64,000 nucleotides of DNA from Niveibacterium microcysteis (GTDB lineage: Bacteria > Pseudomonadota > Gammaproteobacteria > Burkholderiales > Rhodocyclaceae), in contig NZ_CP071060.1 of the NCBI RefSeq assembly GCF_017161445.1, positions 496,001-560,000 on the forward strand. The letters run 5' to 3'. The notes under the pieces are model-generated. The model had not been told where the DNA came from and searched no databases. It saw only the letters and a list, made by a program, of their open reading frames with translations. The translations under genes were made by a program, and so were the position numbers. This document shows, piece after piece, positions 8,262 through 16,611 of the stretch (the first letter of the stretch is position 1; each line of letters starts with the position of its first letter).

Positions 8262-8731
8262 GCGGCGGCCTCGTTCGCGGCAAGCGTCTTGCTGAAGCAG
8301 ATCGCCTCGGGCCGGCCGATGTAGCGGCCGAAGTTGGGGATCTCGCGATAGCCGTGGGCGCGGTAGAAGGCGACCGCCGTGAGGTTCACGCGTCGGGTTT
8401 CCAGCCACAACTCGCGATAGCCATCGGCGGCGGCGCTGCGTTCCAGTTCAGCAAGCAGGTCGCGTCCGATGCCGCCGCCGCGTGTGCGCGCGAACATGCG
8501 CTTGAGCTCGGCGATGCCTGGCTGCAGCGGGCGGTAGGCGCCGCAGCCCACGGCTTCACCGCTCGCGTCGCGGGCGATCACGAAGCGCGCGCCGGGCCCG
8601 CGTACGTCGGCGGGGTCGAAGCTGCTGCGGCCACTATCGCCGGTGATTGCGGCGAGCGTGTCGGACAGCGCATCGAGCAAGGCCCGCGCGTCGTCCGAAT
8701 CCGGTGCGGCGGTGCTAATGCTCAGGCTCAT
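8258..8731 (-). CDS. GNAT acetyltransferase (urease operon, second of the paralogous pair)
   Basis: A 157-aa acetyltransferase with the GNAT core: [10 protein letters not shown], then [19 protein letters not shown] as the acetyl-CoA loop, and [14 protein letters not shown] at the C-terminus. It overlaps both neighbours by 4 bases (ATGA with ureE, GTGA with ureF), so it is fully embedded in the urease transcript. It resembles the gene at 9214-9693 (shared VGCGAY and KRMF...GIGR/GLGI blocks), pointing to an old duplication. The substrate is unknown. A role tied to urease is inferred only from position. Confidence 0.85.
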   Translation of the reverse strand: MSLSISTAAPDSDDARALLDALSDTLAAITGDSGRSSFDPADVRGPGARFVIARDASGEAVGCGAYRPLQPGIAELKRMFARTRGGGIGRDLLAELERSAAADGYRELWLETRRVNLTAVAFYRAHGYREIPNFGRYIGRPEAICFSKTLAANEAAA

Positions 8732-9210
8732 GCGCCGGCCATCATGTGGATCTTGGCTTCGGTGGCGCCGCGTTCGCTATGGTGGTGGCCGTGGGCGTAG
8801 GCACCCGCCTCCGGCTCGAATGCGGCGGTCACCGGACGCACTTGCGCGCCGAGCCCGATCAGCATGGTTTCCAGCACATGGTCGGCCTGGATGCGCAGCC
8901 AGCCGGCGCCCACCTGCACCGCCACATGGCGGTTGCCAAGGTGATAGGCGGCGCGGGCAAGCTCAAAGGCGCCCGCGCATTGCGCCTCCAGCAGGGCTTC
9001 GGGGGCCGACACCACCTCGACGACCCGGCCGTCCTTCGCTTGCAGCAAATCGCCGCCGCGCAGGATCGTGCCGCGTGGCAGGAACAGGCCGACTTCCTCA
9101 CTGCTCGCGAGCTGCGTCCGCAGCCGGCTCTTGGTGCGGGCGTCGAAGTTCAGAACCAGTTTTTCGGTCGGCGTAGCGTCGCCGGTGTAGAGCGATTCAA
9201 TCAGCAGCAT
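8728..9210 (-). CDS. ureE: Urease accessory metallochaperone UreE
   Basis: A 160-aa nickel metallochaperone that hands Ni2+ to the UreDFG-urease complex. It has the N-terminal peptide-binding domain ([20 protein letters not shown]) and a C-terminal metal-binding domain with the conserved [12 protein letters not shown], followed by a short His tail (AHGHHH). The tail is much shorter than the poly-His tail of some UreE proteins, so it probably binds few extra nickel ions. Its ATG sits three bases after the stop of the upstream GNAT gene, and its own stop overlaps the next start. Confidence 0.96.
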   Translation of the reverse strand: MLLIESLYTGDATPTEKLVLNFDARTKSRLRTQLASSEEVGLFLPRGTILRGGDLLQAKDGRVVEVVSAPEALLEAQCAGAFELARAAYHLGNRHVAVQVGAGWLRIQADHVLETMLIGLGAQVRPVTAAFEPEAGAYAHGHHHSERGATEAKIHMMAGA

Positions 9211-9213
9211 GAT

Positions 9214-9693
9214 TCAAGCGGGCGCCAGATGCAGCGCCTTTTCCATGAAAACGGAGAGCGGATCTTCAGCGTAGTTGCCGAAGGGCGGGCGTAAGCGGTA
9301 GCCGGCGCGCTCATAGAGGCCCAGCGCTTCCGGCTGATGGATGCCGGTTTCGAGCCGGGTGAGCGGCAGGCCAGCGTTCACCGCGTCGGCTTCGAGTGTG
9401 GCGAGCAAGCGGCGGGCGATGCCCAGGCCACGGCAGCGTGGGGCGACGAACATGCGCTTGATTTCGGCGTAGTCCGAATACGCGACGTAGGCACCGCAGC
9501 CGACTACATCGCCCGCCAACTGTGCAGCGAGAAAGCGCACATGCGGCTGCCGCAGCGTTTCGACGTCGAGCAAGTGATTGCTCTCGGCCGGGTAGAGCGC
9601 ATGCATCAGCGCGTCCAGCTCGGCGATCAGGTCGCGGATCGCCGGCTCGCCGGGGTCGGCGGGCGCGATGCGAAGGTCGGCGACGGTGACCAT
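9214..9693 (-). CDS. GNAT acetyltransferase (urease operon, between ureC and ureE)
   Basis: A 159-aa GNAT enzyme. Family blocks are VGCGAYVAYSDYAEIKRMFV, the acetyl-CoA loop PRCRGLGIARRLL, and LGLYERAGYRLRPPFGNY. The tail FGNYAEDPLSVFMEKAL resembles uncharacterised GNATs often annotated near urease or as PaiA-like. It is packed between ureC (2 bases) and ureE (3 bases), so it must be co-transcribed. It is a paralogue of the gene at 8258-8731. The acceptor is unknown; acetylation of a urease component or a polyamine are guesses. Confidence 0.85.
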   Translation of the reverse strand: MVTVADLRIAPADPGEPAIRDLIAELDALMHALYPAESNHLLDVETLRQPHVRFLAAQLAGDVVGCGAYVAYSDYAEIKRMFVAPRCRGLGIARRLLATLEADAVNAGLPLTRLETGIHQPEALGLYERAGYRLRPPFGNYAEDPLSVFMEKALHLAPA

Positions 9694-9695
9694 GG

Positions 9696-11396
9696 TCAGA
9701 ACAGGAAGTAGCGCTGCGCCATCGGCAGTACGCTGGCCGGCTCGCAGGTCAGCAACTCACCATCGGCACGCACCTGATAGGTCTCGGCGTCGACGTCGAT
9801 GTGGCCGCACCAGTCGTTGTGGATCATGTCGGCCTTGGTGACTTTGCGGATGTTCTTCACCGCCACCAGCGGTTTCGACAGACCGAGCTTCGCGACGCTG
9901 CCGTTGTCCAGCGCGGCCTGCGACACGAAGGTGACAGAGGTCTTCAACGCACCGCCGAAGCTGCCGAACATCGGGCGGTAGTGCACCGGCTGCGGCGTCG
10001 GGATCGAAGCGTTGGCGTCGCCCATCGCGGCAGCGGCGATCATGCCGCCCTTGATGATCAGGCTGGGCTTCACGCCGAAGAAAGCCGGCTTCCACACAAC
10101 CAGGTCGGCGAGCTTGCCGACTTCGATCGAGCCGACTTCGTGCGCGATGCCGTGTGCGATCGCCGGGTTGATCGTGTACTTGGCGATGTAGCGCTTGGCG
10201 CGGAAGTTGTCGTTGCGCTCACCGTCACCCGGCAGGGCGCCGCGCTGCACTTTCATCTTGTGCGCCGTCTGCCAGCAGCGGATCACCACTTCGCCGACGC
10301 GGCCCATCGCCTGCGAGTCCGACGAGTACATCGAGATCGCGCCGATGTCGTGCAGGATGTCTTCGGCGGCGATCGTCTCGCGGCGAATGCGGCTCTCGGC
10401 GAAGGCCACGTCTTCGGCGATCGAGGCGTCGAGATGGTGGCACACCATCAGCATGTCGAGATGCTCGTCGATGGTGTTCACGGTGTAGGGCCGCGTCGGG
10501 TTGGTCGAGCTCGGCAGCACGTTGGGCAGGCCGGCGAGTTTGACGATGTCCGGCGCATGGCCGCCGCCCGCCCCTTCGGTGTGGAAGGTGTGGATGGTGC
10601 GGCCCTTGAAGGCGGCGGCGGTGTCTTCGACGAAGCCCGATTCGTTGAGCGTGTCGGAGTGGATCGCGACCTGCACGTCGTACTGCTCGGCCACGGCGAG
10701 GCAGTTGTCGATCGCGGCCGGCGTCGTGCCCCAGTCTTCGTGCAGCTTGAGCCCGATCGCGCCGGCTTCGATCTGCTCTGCGAGCGGGCCTGGCAGGGAT
10801 ACGTTGCCCTTGCCGAGGAAGCCGAGGTTCATCGGGAAGGCATCGGCCGCTTCGAGCATGCGTGCGATGTGCCACGGGCCCGGCGTGCAGGTGGTGGCGA
10901 AGGTGCCGGTGGCCGGCCCGGTGCCGCCGCCCAGCATGGTAGTCACGCCGCTCATCAGCGCTTCGTCGATCTGCTGCGGGCAGATGAAGTGGATGTGCGT
11001 GTCGATGCCGCCGGCGGTGATGATCATGCCCTCGCCGGCGATGATCTCGGTGCCGGCGCCGATGGCAATCGTTATGCCGGGCTGGATGTCCGGGTTGCCG
11101 GCCTTGCCGATCGCGGCGATGCGGCCCGCCTTGATCGCGATGTCGGCCTTGACGATGCCCCAGTGGTCGAGGATCAGCGCGTTGGTGATCACCGTGTCGG
11201 CCACTTCATGTGAGAGCTTCTGGCCCTGGCCCATGCCGTCGCGGATCACTTTGCCGCCGCCGAACTTCACTTCCTCGCCGTAGAGGGTGTAGTCCTTCTC
11301 GACTTCGATCCAGAGTTCGGTGTCAGCGAGGCGCACGCGGTCGCCGGTGGTGGGGCCGAACATTTCCGCATACGCGCGGCGCGAGATTTTCGCCAT
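9696..11396 (-). CDS. ureC: Urease alpha subunit (catalytic)
   Basis: The 566-aa catalytic subunit hydrolyses urea to ammonia and carbamate at a dinuclear nickel centre in the cytoplasm. All expected ligands are present and fall at the numbering of the well-studied Klebsiella enzyme: His134 and His136 (GGIDTHIH), carbamylated Lys217 (GLKLHEDWG), His246, His272, the flap Cys319-His320 (MVCHHL), and Asp360 (YSSD). The protein is full length with no frameshift. Its ATG overlaps the ureB stop by one base. Confidence 0.99.
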   Translation of the reverse strand: MAKISRRAYAEMFGPTTGDRVRLADTELWIEVEKDYTLYGEEVKFGGGKVIRDGMGQGQKLSHEVADTVITNALILDHWGIVKADIAIKAGRIAAIGKAGNPDIQPGITIAIGAGTEIIAGEGMIITAGGIDTHIHFICPQQIDEALMSGVTTMLGGGTGPATGTFATTCTPGPWHIARMLEAADAFPMNLGFLGKGNVSLPGPLAEQIEAGAIGLKLHEDWGTTPAAIDNCLAVAEQYDVQVAIHSDTLNESGFVEDTAAAFKGRTIHTFHTEGAGGGHAPDIVKLAGLPNVLPSSTNPTRPYTVNTIDEHLDMLMVCHHLDASIAEDVAFAESRIRRETIAAEDILHDIGAISMYSSDSQAMGRVGEVVIRCWQTAHKMKVQRGALPGDGERNDNFRAKRYIAKYTINPAIAHGIAHEVGSIEVGKLADLVVWKPAFFGVKPSLIIKGGMIAAAAMGDANASIPTPQPVHYRPMFGSFGGALKTSVTFVSQAALDNGSVAKLGLSKPLVAVKNIRKVTKADMIHNDWCGHIDVDAETYQVRADGELLTCEPASVLPMAQRYFLF

Positions 11397-11701
11397 TACA
11401 GCTCTCCCATCACGAGGCCGCGGAAGCCGAACACCTTGCGTTCGCCCGCGAGTGCGACCAGCGTGACCGTGCGGGTCTGGCCCGGCTCGAAGCGCACCGC
11501 GGTGCCCGCAGCGATATCGAGGCGGTAGCCGTGTGCGGCGGCGCGGTCGAAATCCAGCGCCGCGTTGGTTTCGGCGAAGTGATAGTGCGAGCCGACCTGG
11601 ATCGGGCGGTCACCGGTGTTGGCGACGACCAGGGTGATCGTTGGCCGGCCGGCGTTGAGTTCGATGTCGCCCTCGGGCGTGTCGAGTTCTCCGGGAATCA
11701 T
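11396..11701 (-). CDS. ureB: Urease beta subunit
   Basis: A 101-aa structural subunit of the (alpha-beta-gamma)3 urease. The typical MIPGEL start, the [11 protein letters not shown] block and the [10 protein letters not shown] end are all visible. The gene overlaps the upstream GNAT stop by 4 bases and its stop touches the ureC start, so stoichiometric coupled translation is likely. Unlike many operons, ureA and ureB are not adjacent: two other genes lie between them. Confidence 0.98.
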   Translation of the reverse strand: MIPGELDTPEGDIELNAGRPTITLVVANTGDRPIQVGSHYHFAETNAALDFDRAAAHGYRLDIAAGTAVRFEPGQTRTVTLVALAGERKVFGFRGLVMGEL

Positions 11702-12228
11702 GTGGCGCTCCTGCGGAACAGGGTCTTGTAATAGATCGCGTTGGCGGCCCAGACGCCGTCTGGCGAGCAGGCGAACTCGGGCAGGCCGCCGATGTACTGC
11801 CAGCCCTGCGCGCCATAAAAGTCTTCGGCCGGCGAACCGGCTTCGGTGTCGAGGAACAGCAGGCCGCGCTGCAACGCATGTGCGGCGTCTTCCAGCGCGG
11901 CCATCAGTGCGCGAGCAATACCTTGGCGACGCGCACCGCGCATCACGAGCAGTTTCTGCACTTCGGCGCGGTTGCGGCCGTTCTGGCGCATCGCGAGTTC
12001 GAGCTGAACGGTGCCCAGTGGGCGGCCCGCGTCATGCGCGAGCCAGAGCAGTCGCGAGCCATCGGCGATCGAGTCGGCGAGGCCGTCAACCCATGCCAGC
12101 GCCGTGTCACGGCTGATCGGCAGCACGAATCCGACCGATGCGCCGCCCTCCACCGCGTCAATCAGCAGGGTGGCGAGCGCCTCACGGTGTGCCGTAAAGG
12201 TGGCGGGCGTCAGCTGTTCGATCTGCAC
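11698..12228 (-). CDS. GNAT acetyltransferase (urease operon, upstream of ureB)
   Basis: A 176-aa GNAT of a different subfamily from the two downstream ones. It has [25 protein letters not shown] followed by [13 protein letters not shown] as the acetyl-CoA site, and [20 protein letters not shown] near the C-terminus, the layout of GNATs that modify small amines or antibiotics. It begins 2 bases after the hypothetical gene and overlaps ureB by 4 bases. Its function in urea metabolism, if any, is unknown. Confidence 0.85.
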   Translation of the reverse strand: MQIEQLTPATFTAHREALATLLIDAVEGGASVGFVLPISRDTALAWVDGLADSIADGSRLLWLAHDAGRPLGTVQLELAMRQNGRNRAEVQKLLVMRGARRQGIARALMAALEDAAHALQRGLLFLDTEAGSPAEDFYGAQGWQYIGGLPEFACSPDGVWAANAIYYKTLFRRSAT

Positions 12229-12230
12229 GT

Positions 12231-12524
12231 CTACCAGCCCCGCGCGCCGAATTTGTAGTTGCGTGATTCGGCCGCCTTTGGTGGCGGTGCCAGATCGGCC
12301 GTTGCCGCCGGAGCCGCTTTGCGCGGCACGAGGATCTCGCGCAGGGTCAGCAACATCACCAGCAGTTCTTCGTCCTCGGCGAGGTCTTCGATTTCGGCAA
12401 GCCGGGTGCGGGCGTATTCGGCGTCTTGCACCAGGCGGTCGAGGTCGACGCTCTGGTCGAGCTGACGACGAACCTGCAGCTTGAAACGGGCGAGCAGACG
12501 GGCGTGTTCGATCTTGTCTTCCAT
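12231..12524 (-). CDS. Conserved-looking 97-aa protein in the urease operon
   Basis: Not recognised. The protein is acidic and helical over residues 1-65 (EHARLLARFKLQVRRQLD, then repeated Glu/Asp/Leu), followed by an Ala/Pro linker and a distinctive tail ESRNYKFGARGW. There is no signal peptide or membrane segment. It lies 23 bases downstream of ureA and 2 bases upstream of a GNAT gene, so it is translated from the urease mRNA. The helical part followed by a flexible tail would suit a small adaptor, but no function is claimed. Confidence 0.7.
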   Translation of the reverse strand: MEDKIEHARLLARFKLQVRRQLDQSVDLDRLVQDAEYARTRLAEIEDLAEDEELLVMLLTLREILVPRKAAPAATADLAPPPKAAESRNYKFGARGW

Positions 12525-12547
12525 GGCGTGTCGTGAGTACGTGAGAG

Positions 12548-12850
<303 letters not shown>

Positions 12851-12866
12851 GGGTCTCTCGCGGAAA

Positions 12867-13775
12867 TCAGGTGTTCCAGATGCGGGGCGGGCAGGCGGGG
12901 CGGTTCAGCAGCGCCGGCCTTACGATGGCCCAGAGGGCGGCGAACCAGTGGCGTGCGGCCTCGGCGTCGTCGCCGCGGTAGCGGGCCACCAGCAGGCCGG
13001 GCAGGCGGGTGACGGCGCCTAGCCCGGCCGTGGGGCGCTCATGACGACAGGCTTCGATCAGCGAAGCGTCGATGTTGGGGGCGGCTGCCAACAGGCTGCC
13101 GAATACGGTGGCGCCGCCGAGCACCGCGGCGGACGCGAAACGCGCATCGCTGCCGCGCAGTGTTGCCTGTTCGGCGAAGACCGGGCGGCCATCACGGGCG
13201 ATACGCAGGCGGGTATGCATGCGGCCGCGCTCGAAGCGTTCGCCGCGCGCGCGGCGGCCAAGGCACCAAAGGTCAAAGCCGATGAAGTGTGCGTCGCCGC
13301 TGAGGTTCACCTCCAGCGCCGCATCGCCGTCCGCGCCGTCGAACACCATGCTTTCCTGCGGCAACCATTCGAGACTGCCGCCGGCCTCGATGTTGAGGTG
13401 AATGCGTTGCTCGGCGCGTCGGCCGTCAGCCCGATACCACTTGCCGGCGCCGGGCGTGGTCAGCAGCGCACTGGCACTTGCGCCGACCGACACGTCGATC
13501 GTAAGAGAATCGCCTCCAGCGATGCCTGCCGGCGGGTGCAGCAGGATCGCGTGGCTGACCGCATCGCCTTCCGGGTACAGCGCTTTCTGCACCCGCAACG
13601 GCCCCAGGTGTTCGCGGCGAGCCAGCACGCTGCGTTCGCCGCGGCGTTCGAAGCCCAGCGCCAGACGCGCACGCCAGCCAAACGGGGGCGCCGCGTGGCC
13701 GGCATCGCGCATGGCGATGTCCGGCACGCAGTCGGTCTTGTCGTCTCTCTGCAAGGATTGGGAGTTCGCCCGCAT
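12867..13775 (-). CDS. ureD: Urease accessory protein UreD
   Basis: A scaffold protein that binds apo-urease and recruits UreF-UreG for nickel insertion. The family blocks are [27 protein letters not shown], then [13 protein letters not shown] and QESMVFDGA. The length is 302 aa from 13775. A second ATG at 13712 ([11 protein letters not shown]) would give 281 aa, closer to many homologues, so the start is uncertain. This is the first gene of the urease operon; the region upstream (to queF) is only about 160 bases. Confidence 0.95.
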   Translation of the reverse strand: MRANSQSLQRDDKTDCVPDIAMRDAGHAAPPFGWRARLALGFERRGERSVLARREHLGPLRVQKALYPEGDAVSHAILLHPPAGIAGGDSLTIDVSVGASASALLTTPGAGKWYRADGRRAEQRIHLNIEAGGSLEWLPQESMVFDGADGDAALEVNLSGDAHFIGFDLWCLGRRARGERFERGRMHTRLRIARDGRPVFAEQATLRGSDARFASAAVLGGATVFGSLLAAAPNIDASLIEACRHERPTAGLGAVTRLPGLLVARYRGDDAEAARHWFAALWAIVRPALLNRPACPPRIWNT

Positions 13776-13932
13776 CCCCAGGCTTGAGCAAAACTCGGGC
13801 CAAGCGCGGGGTTCGTCGGTATCTCAGGCGCGAGCGCAGCGATTCGCACCGCCGAAGCGCTGCCATGCACCAGATTGCCGCATGCAAAATGGCGGGCGAA
13901 TTTGAAGGCACCAGATCGGTGCGAAGATGACG

Positions 13933-14775
13933 CTACTGCCGGACTTCGCCCAGATTTCCCGGGCCGGGCATGGCCTCGCTGGCGCGCCAAGGGTTGATGT
14001 CCAGCCCGCCGCGGCGTGTGTACCGCGCCCAGACTTCGAGCCGCAGCGGACGACACTGGCGGGTCATGTCGACGAAGATGCGTTCCACGCATTGCTCGTG
14101 GAATTCGTTGTGCGTGCGGAAGGAACAGATGTAGCGCAGCAGGCCGGCGCGGTCGATCGCCGGGCCGCGGTAGCGAATCACCACCATGCCCCAGTCAGGC
14201 TGTCCGGTCACGAGGCAGTTGGATTTCAACAGATGCGAGTACAGCGTCTCCTCGACCACCGGGCCAGCCGCCGAGAGCAGTTCCGGCGCCGGTTCATAGG
14301 TATCGATGTCGATATCGAGCGTATCGAGCAGCACGCCCTCCGGCGTACCGAGGGTGCGGCCGGGGCGCTGGTCGAGCGTTTCGAGGTGTACCGCGACTGG
14401 CGCGCCCGCGGCGGCAGACAGGTCGCGCGCGATCGTCTCCTGAACGCGTTGCACCGATTCGAAGCGCGTCTGGTTGAAGCTGTTGAAGTACAGCTTCAGC
14501 GATTTGGATTCGATCAGGTTCGGAGAGATTGCCGGCACGGCCAGCGTGCCGATCGCGACAACCGGCTTGCCGCGCGGATTCAGCCACGAGATTTCGTAGG
14601 CGTTCCAGAGGTCGTGCCCGGTGAAGGGCAGATCCGTGCCGATACCGATTTCGGCGCGCTTGCCGCTGCGCGGAATCGGGAAAAGCAGCTCGGGCGCGTA
14701 CTGGTCGCAATAGGCCACCGCCTTGCCAAGCGGCGAGGCTTCCGGGGCGTTGCTGGGGTTTTGTTCGGTGCTCAC
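13933..14775 (-). CDS. queF: NADPH-dependent 7-cyano-7-deazaguanine reductase
   Basis: Reduces preQ0 to preQ1 in queuosine (tRNA wobble base) synthesis. It is the long, two-domain (YqeK-like/E. coli) form of about 280 aa. Visible are the preQ0-binding block [17 protein letters not shown], the active-site Cys region [14 protein letters not shown], and the NADPH site [10 protein letters not shown]. The GTG at 14775 (VSTEQNPSN) gives the expected length; an ATG at 14835 adds 20 unconserved residues. Other queuosine genes are not in this window, so it stands alone. Confidence 0.93.
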   Translation of the reverse strand: MSTEQNPSNAPEASPLGKAVAYCDQYAPELLFPIPRSGKRAEIGIGTDLPFTGHDLWNAYEISWLNPRGKPVVAIGTLAVPAISPNLIESKSLKLYFNSFNQTRFESVQRVQETIARDLSAAAGAPVAVHLETLDQRPGRTLGTPEGVLLDTLDIDIDTYEPAPELLSAAGPVVEETLYSHLLKSNCLVTGQPDWGMVVIRYRGPAIDRAGLLRYICSFRTHNEFHEQCVERIFVDMTRQCRPLRLEVWARYTRRGGLDINPWRASEAMPGPGNLGEVRQ

Positions 14776-14907
14776 GGGCGCAATTTTACGGGATGTCACA
14801 TTTTTTATAACTGCGAGGGACGTCGTACCCTGCACAAGTGCGTTGGGGTGCCTATAGTGAAGTCAGGCCGATGACTTCGTATCGGTCGGTTCAGCGAAGG
14901 AGGGTCA

Positions 14908-15123
14908 ATGGAGGTAAGTCCCCTTTCGGGGAGCGTCGTCCAGACACCCGATGCGCAGCAGGCTACTCAGGCTAGGGAAGCCGCCTCTGCCCGTCAGGCG
15001 CAGCAAGCGGAGCGTGCAAGGGCAGAAGAGCGCCCGGAACAGGCTCAGCAAGCCCAGCAGGTCGCCCAGACGACGAATCTCAATGGACAGACTATCGGAC
15101 GAGTGATCAACGTCAAGGCGTAA
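14908..15123 (+). CDS. Gln/Ala-rich 71-aa small protein
   Basis: Unrecognised. A very strong ribosome-binding site (AAGGAGGG, about 14897-14903) precedes the ATG. The protein begins MEVSPLSGSVVQT, has a highly charged Gln/Ala/Arg/Glu middle (likely helical), and ends NLNGQTIGRVINVKA. Small proteins opening MxVSxxxS and ending with GQTIGxxIN-like tails occur near motility genes in beta-proteobacteria (the YjfB-like group), but this match is by eye. A GCCGATGA sequence (about 14867-14874) resembles a FliA -10 without a good -35. Downstream lies an array of six hairpins. Confidence 0.7.
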   Translation: MEVSPLSGSVVQTPDAQQATQAREAASARQAQQAERARAEERPEQAQQAQQVAQTTNLNGQTIGRVINVKA

Positions 15124-15136
15124 CACTTCACCATAC

Positions 15137-15243
15137 GGCCCTTCGAGGGCCAGTGGGGGCACAGCCCCCGGCGACCTTGAGTCGCCCGCGCGCTCAGCGC
15201 GCAAACCACGGTTCCGAGAGGCGGCTGCCTCAAGAACGGAACC
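15137..15243 (+). other. Five consecutive hairpins directly after the 71-aa gene
   Basis: Five back-to-back stem-loops fill the 3' region: GGCCCT/AGGGCC (15137-15151), GGGGGC/GCCCCC (15155-15169), GGCGAC/GTCGCC (15170-15186), GCGCGC/GCGCGC (15188-15202), and a two-tier one. The last has an outer GGTTCCG/CGGAACC (15210-15243) enclosing GAGGC/GCCTC. All stems are perfect and loops are 3-5 bases except in the last. A terminator follows at once. This could be a structured 3' UTR, a stable 3'-derived small RNA or an independent ncRNA; no known RNA family was recognised. Confidence 0.6.
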
Positions 15244-15248
15244 AAAAG

Positions 15249-15276
15249 AAAGCCCGCCTAACGGCGGGCTTTCCAT
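15249..15276. terminator. Bidirectional rho-independent terminator
   Basis: AAAGCCCGCC (15249-15258) pairs perfectly with GGCGGGCTTT (15263-15272) around TAAC. The A/T flanks serve both the plus-strand hairpin region and the minus-strand 36-aa gene. A second hairpin, AGCGCCT/AGGCGCT (about 15286-15305), lies between it and the minus-strand gene. Confidence 0.85.
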
Positions 15277-15321
15277 TTATGCGGCAGCGCCTTTCAAGAG
15301 GCGCTCTTTGGTCGGGGGCGC

Positions 15322-15432
15322 TTATTGCGCGCGGTCTTCCTGATCCAGCTTTTCAATGAATTCGGCGATGTCGTCGCGCTTCGGCCAGGCAGCCAGGATC
15401 ACCATCGGAACAGTCAGTGCAAGCATCATCAT
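15322..15432 (-). CDS. 36-aa small membrane-anchored protein
   Basis: An ORF starting at one of three tandem ATG codons (15432, 15429 or 15426) with a good AGGAGA about 8 bases upstream. The product begins with a hydrophobic helix (MMMLALTVPMVILAAW) and continues as a charged cytoplasmic-looking tail (PKRDDIAEFIEKLDQEDRAQ). No family was recognised. The upstream 50 bases contain GTCTCA/TGAGAC arms that could form a 5' UTR hairpin. The strong ribosome-binding site and its own terminator make it a likely real microprotein. Confidence 0.6.
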   Translation of the reverse strand: MMMLALTVPMVILAAWPKRDDIAEFIEKLDQEDRAQ

Positions 15433-15611
15433 GTTGCGTTCTCCTTCGTCGTCTCAACTCGTGTTCTCTGAGACGTACTCTACGCAAGTCCTTGTTGCAT
15501 CACACAAAAGCTTTTACATCGAACAATGAATTCGCTTGATCGCAAGTTTGATCAAGTCGGCCGCAGGCCGAAACCGACGCCGATCCGCGCTTCGTTCGGC
15601 CGCCTCGGTCG

Positions 15612-16148
15612 TCAGTGCTTCACCAGCCCGAGTTGCTGCATCAAGGTGAGGTTGTCCTCAAGGTGCCAGTTCTCAGCGATCCGTCCGTCTTCGACGCGGT
15701 AGAGATCGAAGGCGGCGAAATCCACTGCTTGGCCAGCGCCCTGAACAGTGCCGAACTGGCCGGTGAAATGGCCCCGGAAGTGCAATCGCACACTCACCCG
15801 GTCGCCAGCCACGACGAGGTCTACCACCTCGGCGCTGAGGTCTGGTACCGCTGTGCGGAATGCCTTTGACGCCTGCAGGGGGCCTGCCAGGCCCTGAGGG
15901 CGCCCGGCGGGCAGCGTCCGGTCGATGAAACCGCTCGCGAGGGCTCGGCGCGCAAACGATTCGTCGCCGCTGTTCCAGAACGCTGCATACGTTAACGCGG
16001 CTTCGATCAACGGCGCGGCGGCGGCCTCATCGCCGGCTATTGCGATGTGTCGGGCGACGGGTTGGTCGCTCGCTACGGCAGCGTCACTTGGACCGCTGAC
16101 CGAGAGGGTGAGGCTCGTCGCGAAGGCGATGGCGGGTGTTTTCCACAT
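15612..16148 (-). CDS. Secreted SnoaL-like (ester cyclase) protein
   Basis: A 178-aa protein with an N-terminal signal peptide (MWKTPAIAFATSLTLSVSG...AAVA). It also has a SnoaL-like/NTF2-fold domain: AAFWNSGDESFARRALASGFIDRT, then LHFRGHFTGQFGT and YRVEDGRIAENWHLED. Proteins of this type are annotated as ester cyclases, but most have no proven reaction; here export to the periplasm is predicted. The ATG at 16148 follows AAGGAG; earlier in-frame codons lack one. It is divergent from the TonB receptor gene across a 460-base region. Confidence 0.75.
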   Translation of the reverse strand: MWKTPAIAFATSLTLSVSGPSDAAVASDQPVARHIAIAGDEAAAAPLIEAALTYAAFWNSGDESFARRALASGFIDRTLPAGRPQGLAGPLQASKAFRTAVPDLSAEVVDLVVAGDRVSVRLHFRGHFTGQFGTVQGAGQAVDFAAFDLYRVEDGRIAENWHLEDNLTLMQQLGLVKH

Positions 16149-16489
16149 GAGGTGAGCTCCTTGAAATGGGCTGAATGACCCGTTGCGCATTCTCAATGTG
16201 TGCGTCGAGTTTGATAATCGTTCGGTTTGTAGAATGACTTTATTGCTGCGTTTGAAGGTTCGGCGTCCTGGGGCGAGCGAACAGCGCGCAGCCGCATCAA
16301 TGTCCGCAGCGGCACTCGGCGCCCGCGCCTCTTGAGTGGCCAATGCGTTCGCATGTACGAACGGACCGTGTGATCACGATGCAAGCGGTTTGATAAACGC
16401 TTGGGTGCCGCCTTGTGTGCCAGAGCCGGGCGCTGACCGACTCGGCCGCTGCCGCATTCGTTGATTGCCCTTCTATCAAACGGTGTTCG

Positions 16490-16528
16490 TTGCATTCGCA
16501 AATGCAAATCGTTATCATTTGCGAATGC
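16490..16528 (+). promoter_or_regulatory. Fur-type operator nested in a 13-bp inverted repeat and promoter
   Basis: TTGCAT (16490-16495) and TATCAT (16513-16518) with a 17-base spacer form a good sigma-70 promoter. Within and over it are GCATTCGCAAATG (16492-16504) and its exact complement CATTTGCGAATGC (16516-16528), and the middle AAATCGTTATCATTT matches the Fur box pattern. Iron-loaded Fur bound here would block the receptor gene. In the rest of 16149-16611, the intergenic region, I see no gene. Confidence 0.7.
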
Positions 16529-16611
16529 GGCCGCCCCCCCGTTGCATCGTCAGATCGCAATGTTTTCAGCTGGCCGCGAACCGACCAATCCAGAAAACAA
16601 AGGAATCCGGC

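Noticed and set aside
14867-14874. GCCGATGA as a flagellar (FliA) promoter for the 71-aa gene
   Set aside because: The -10 matches 7 of 8, but no TAAA-type -35 occurs at the required distance, so it is mentioned only as a possibility.
15535-15556. Inverted repeat CTTGATC...GATCAAG between the 36-aa gene and the ester-cyclase-like gene
   Set aside because: Seven-base arms are expected by chance at this scale, and the position relative to either gene gives no clear operator or terminator role.
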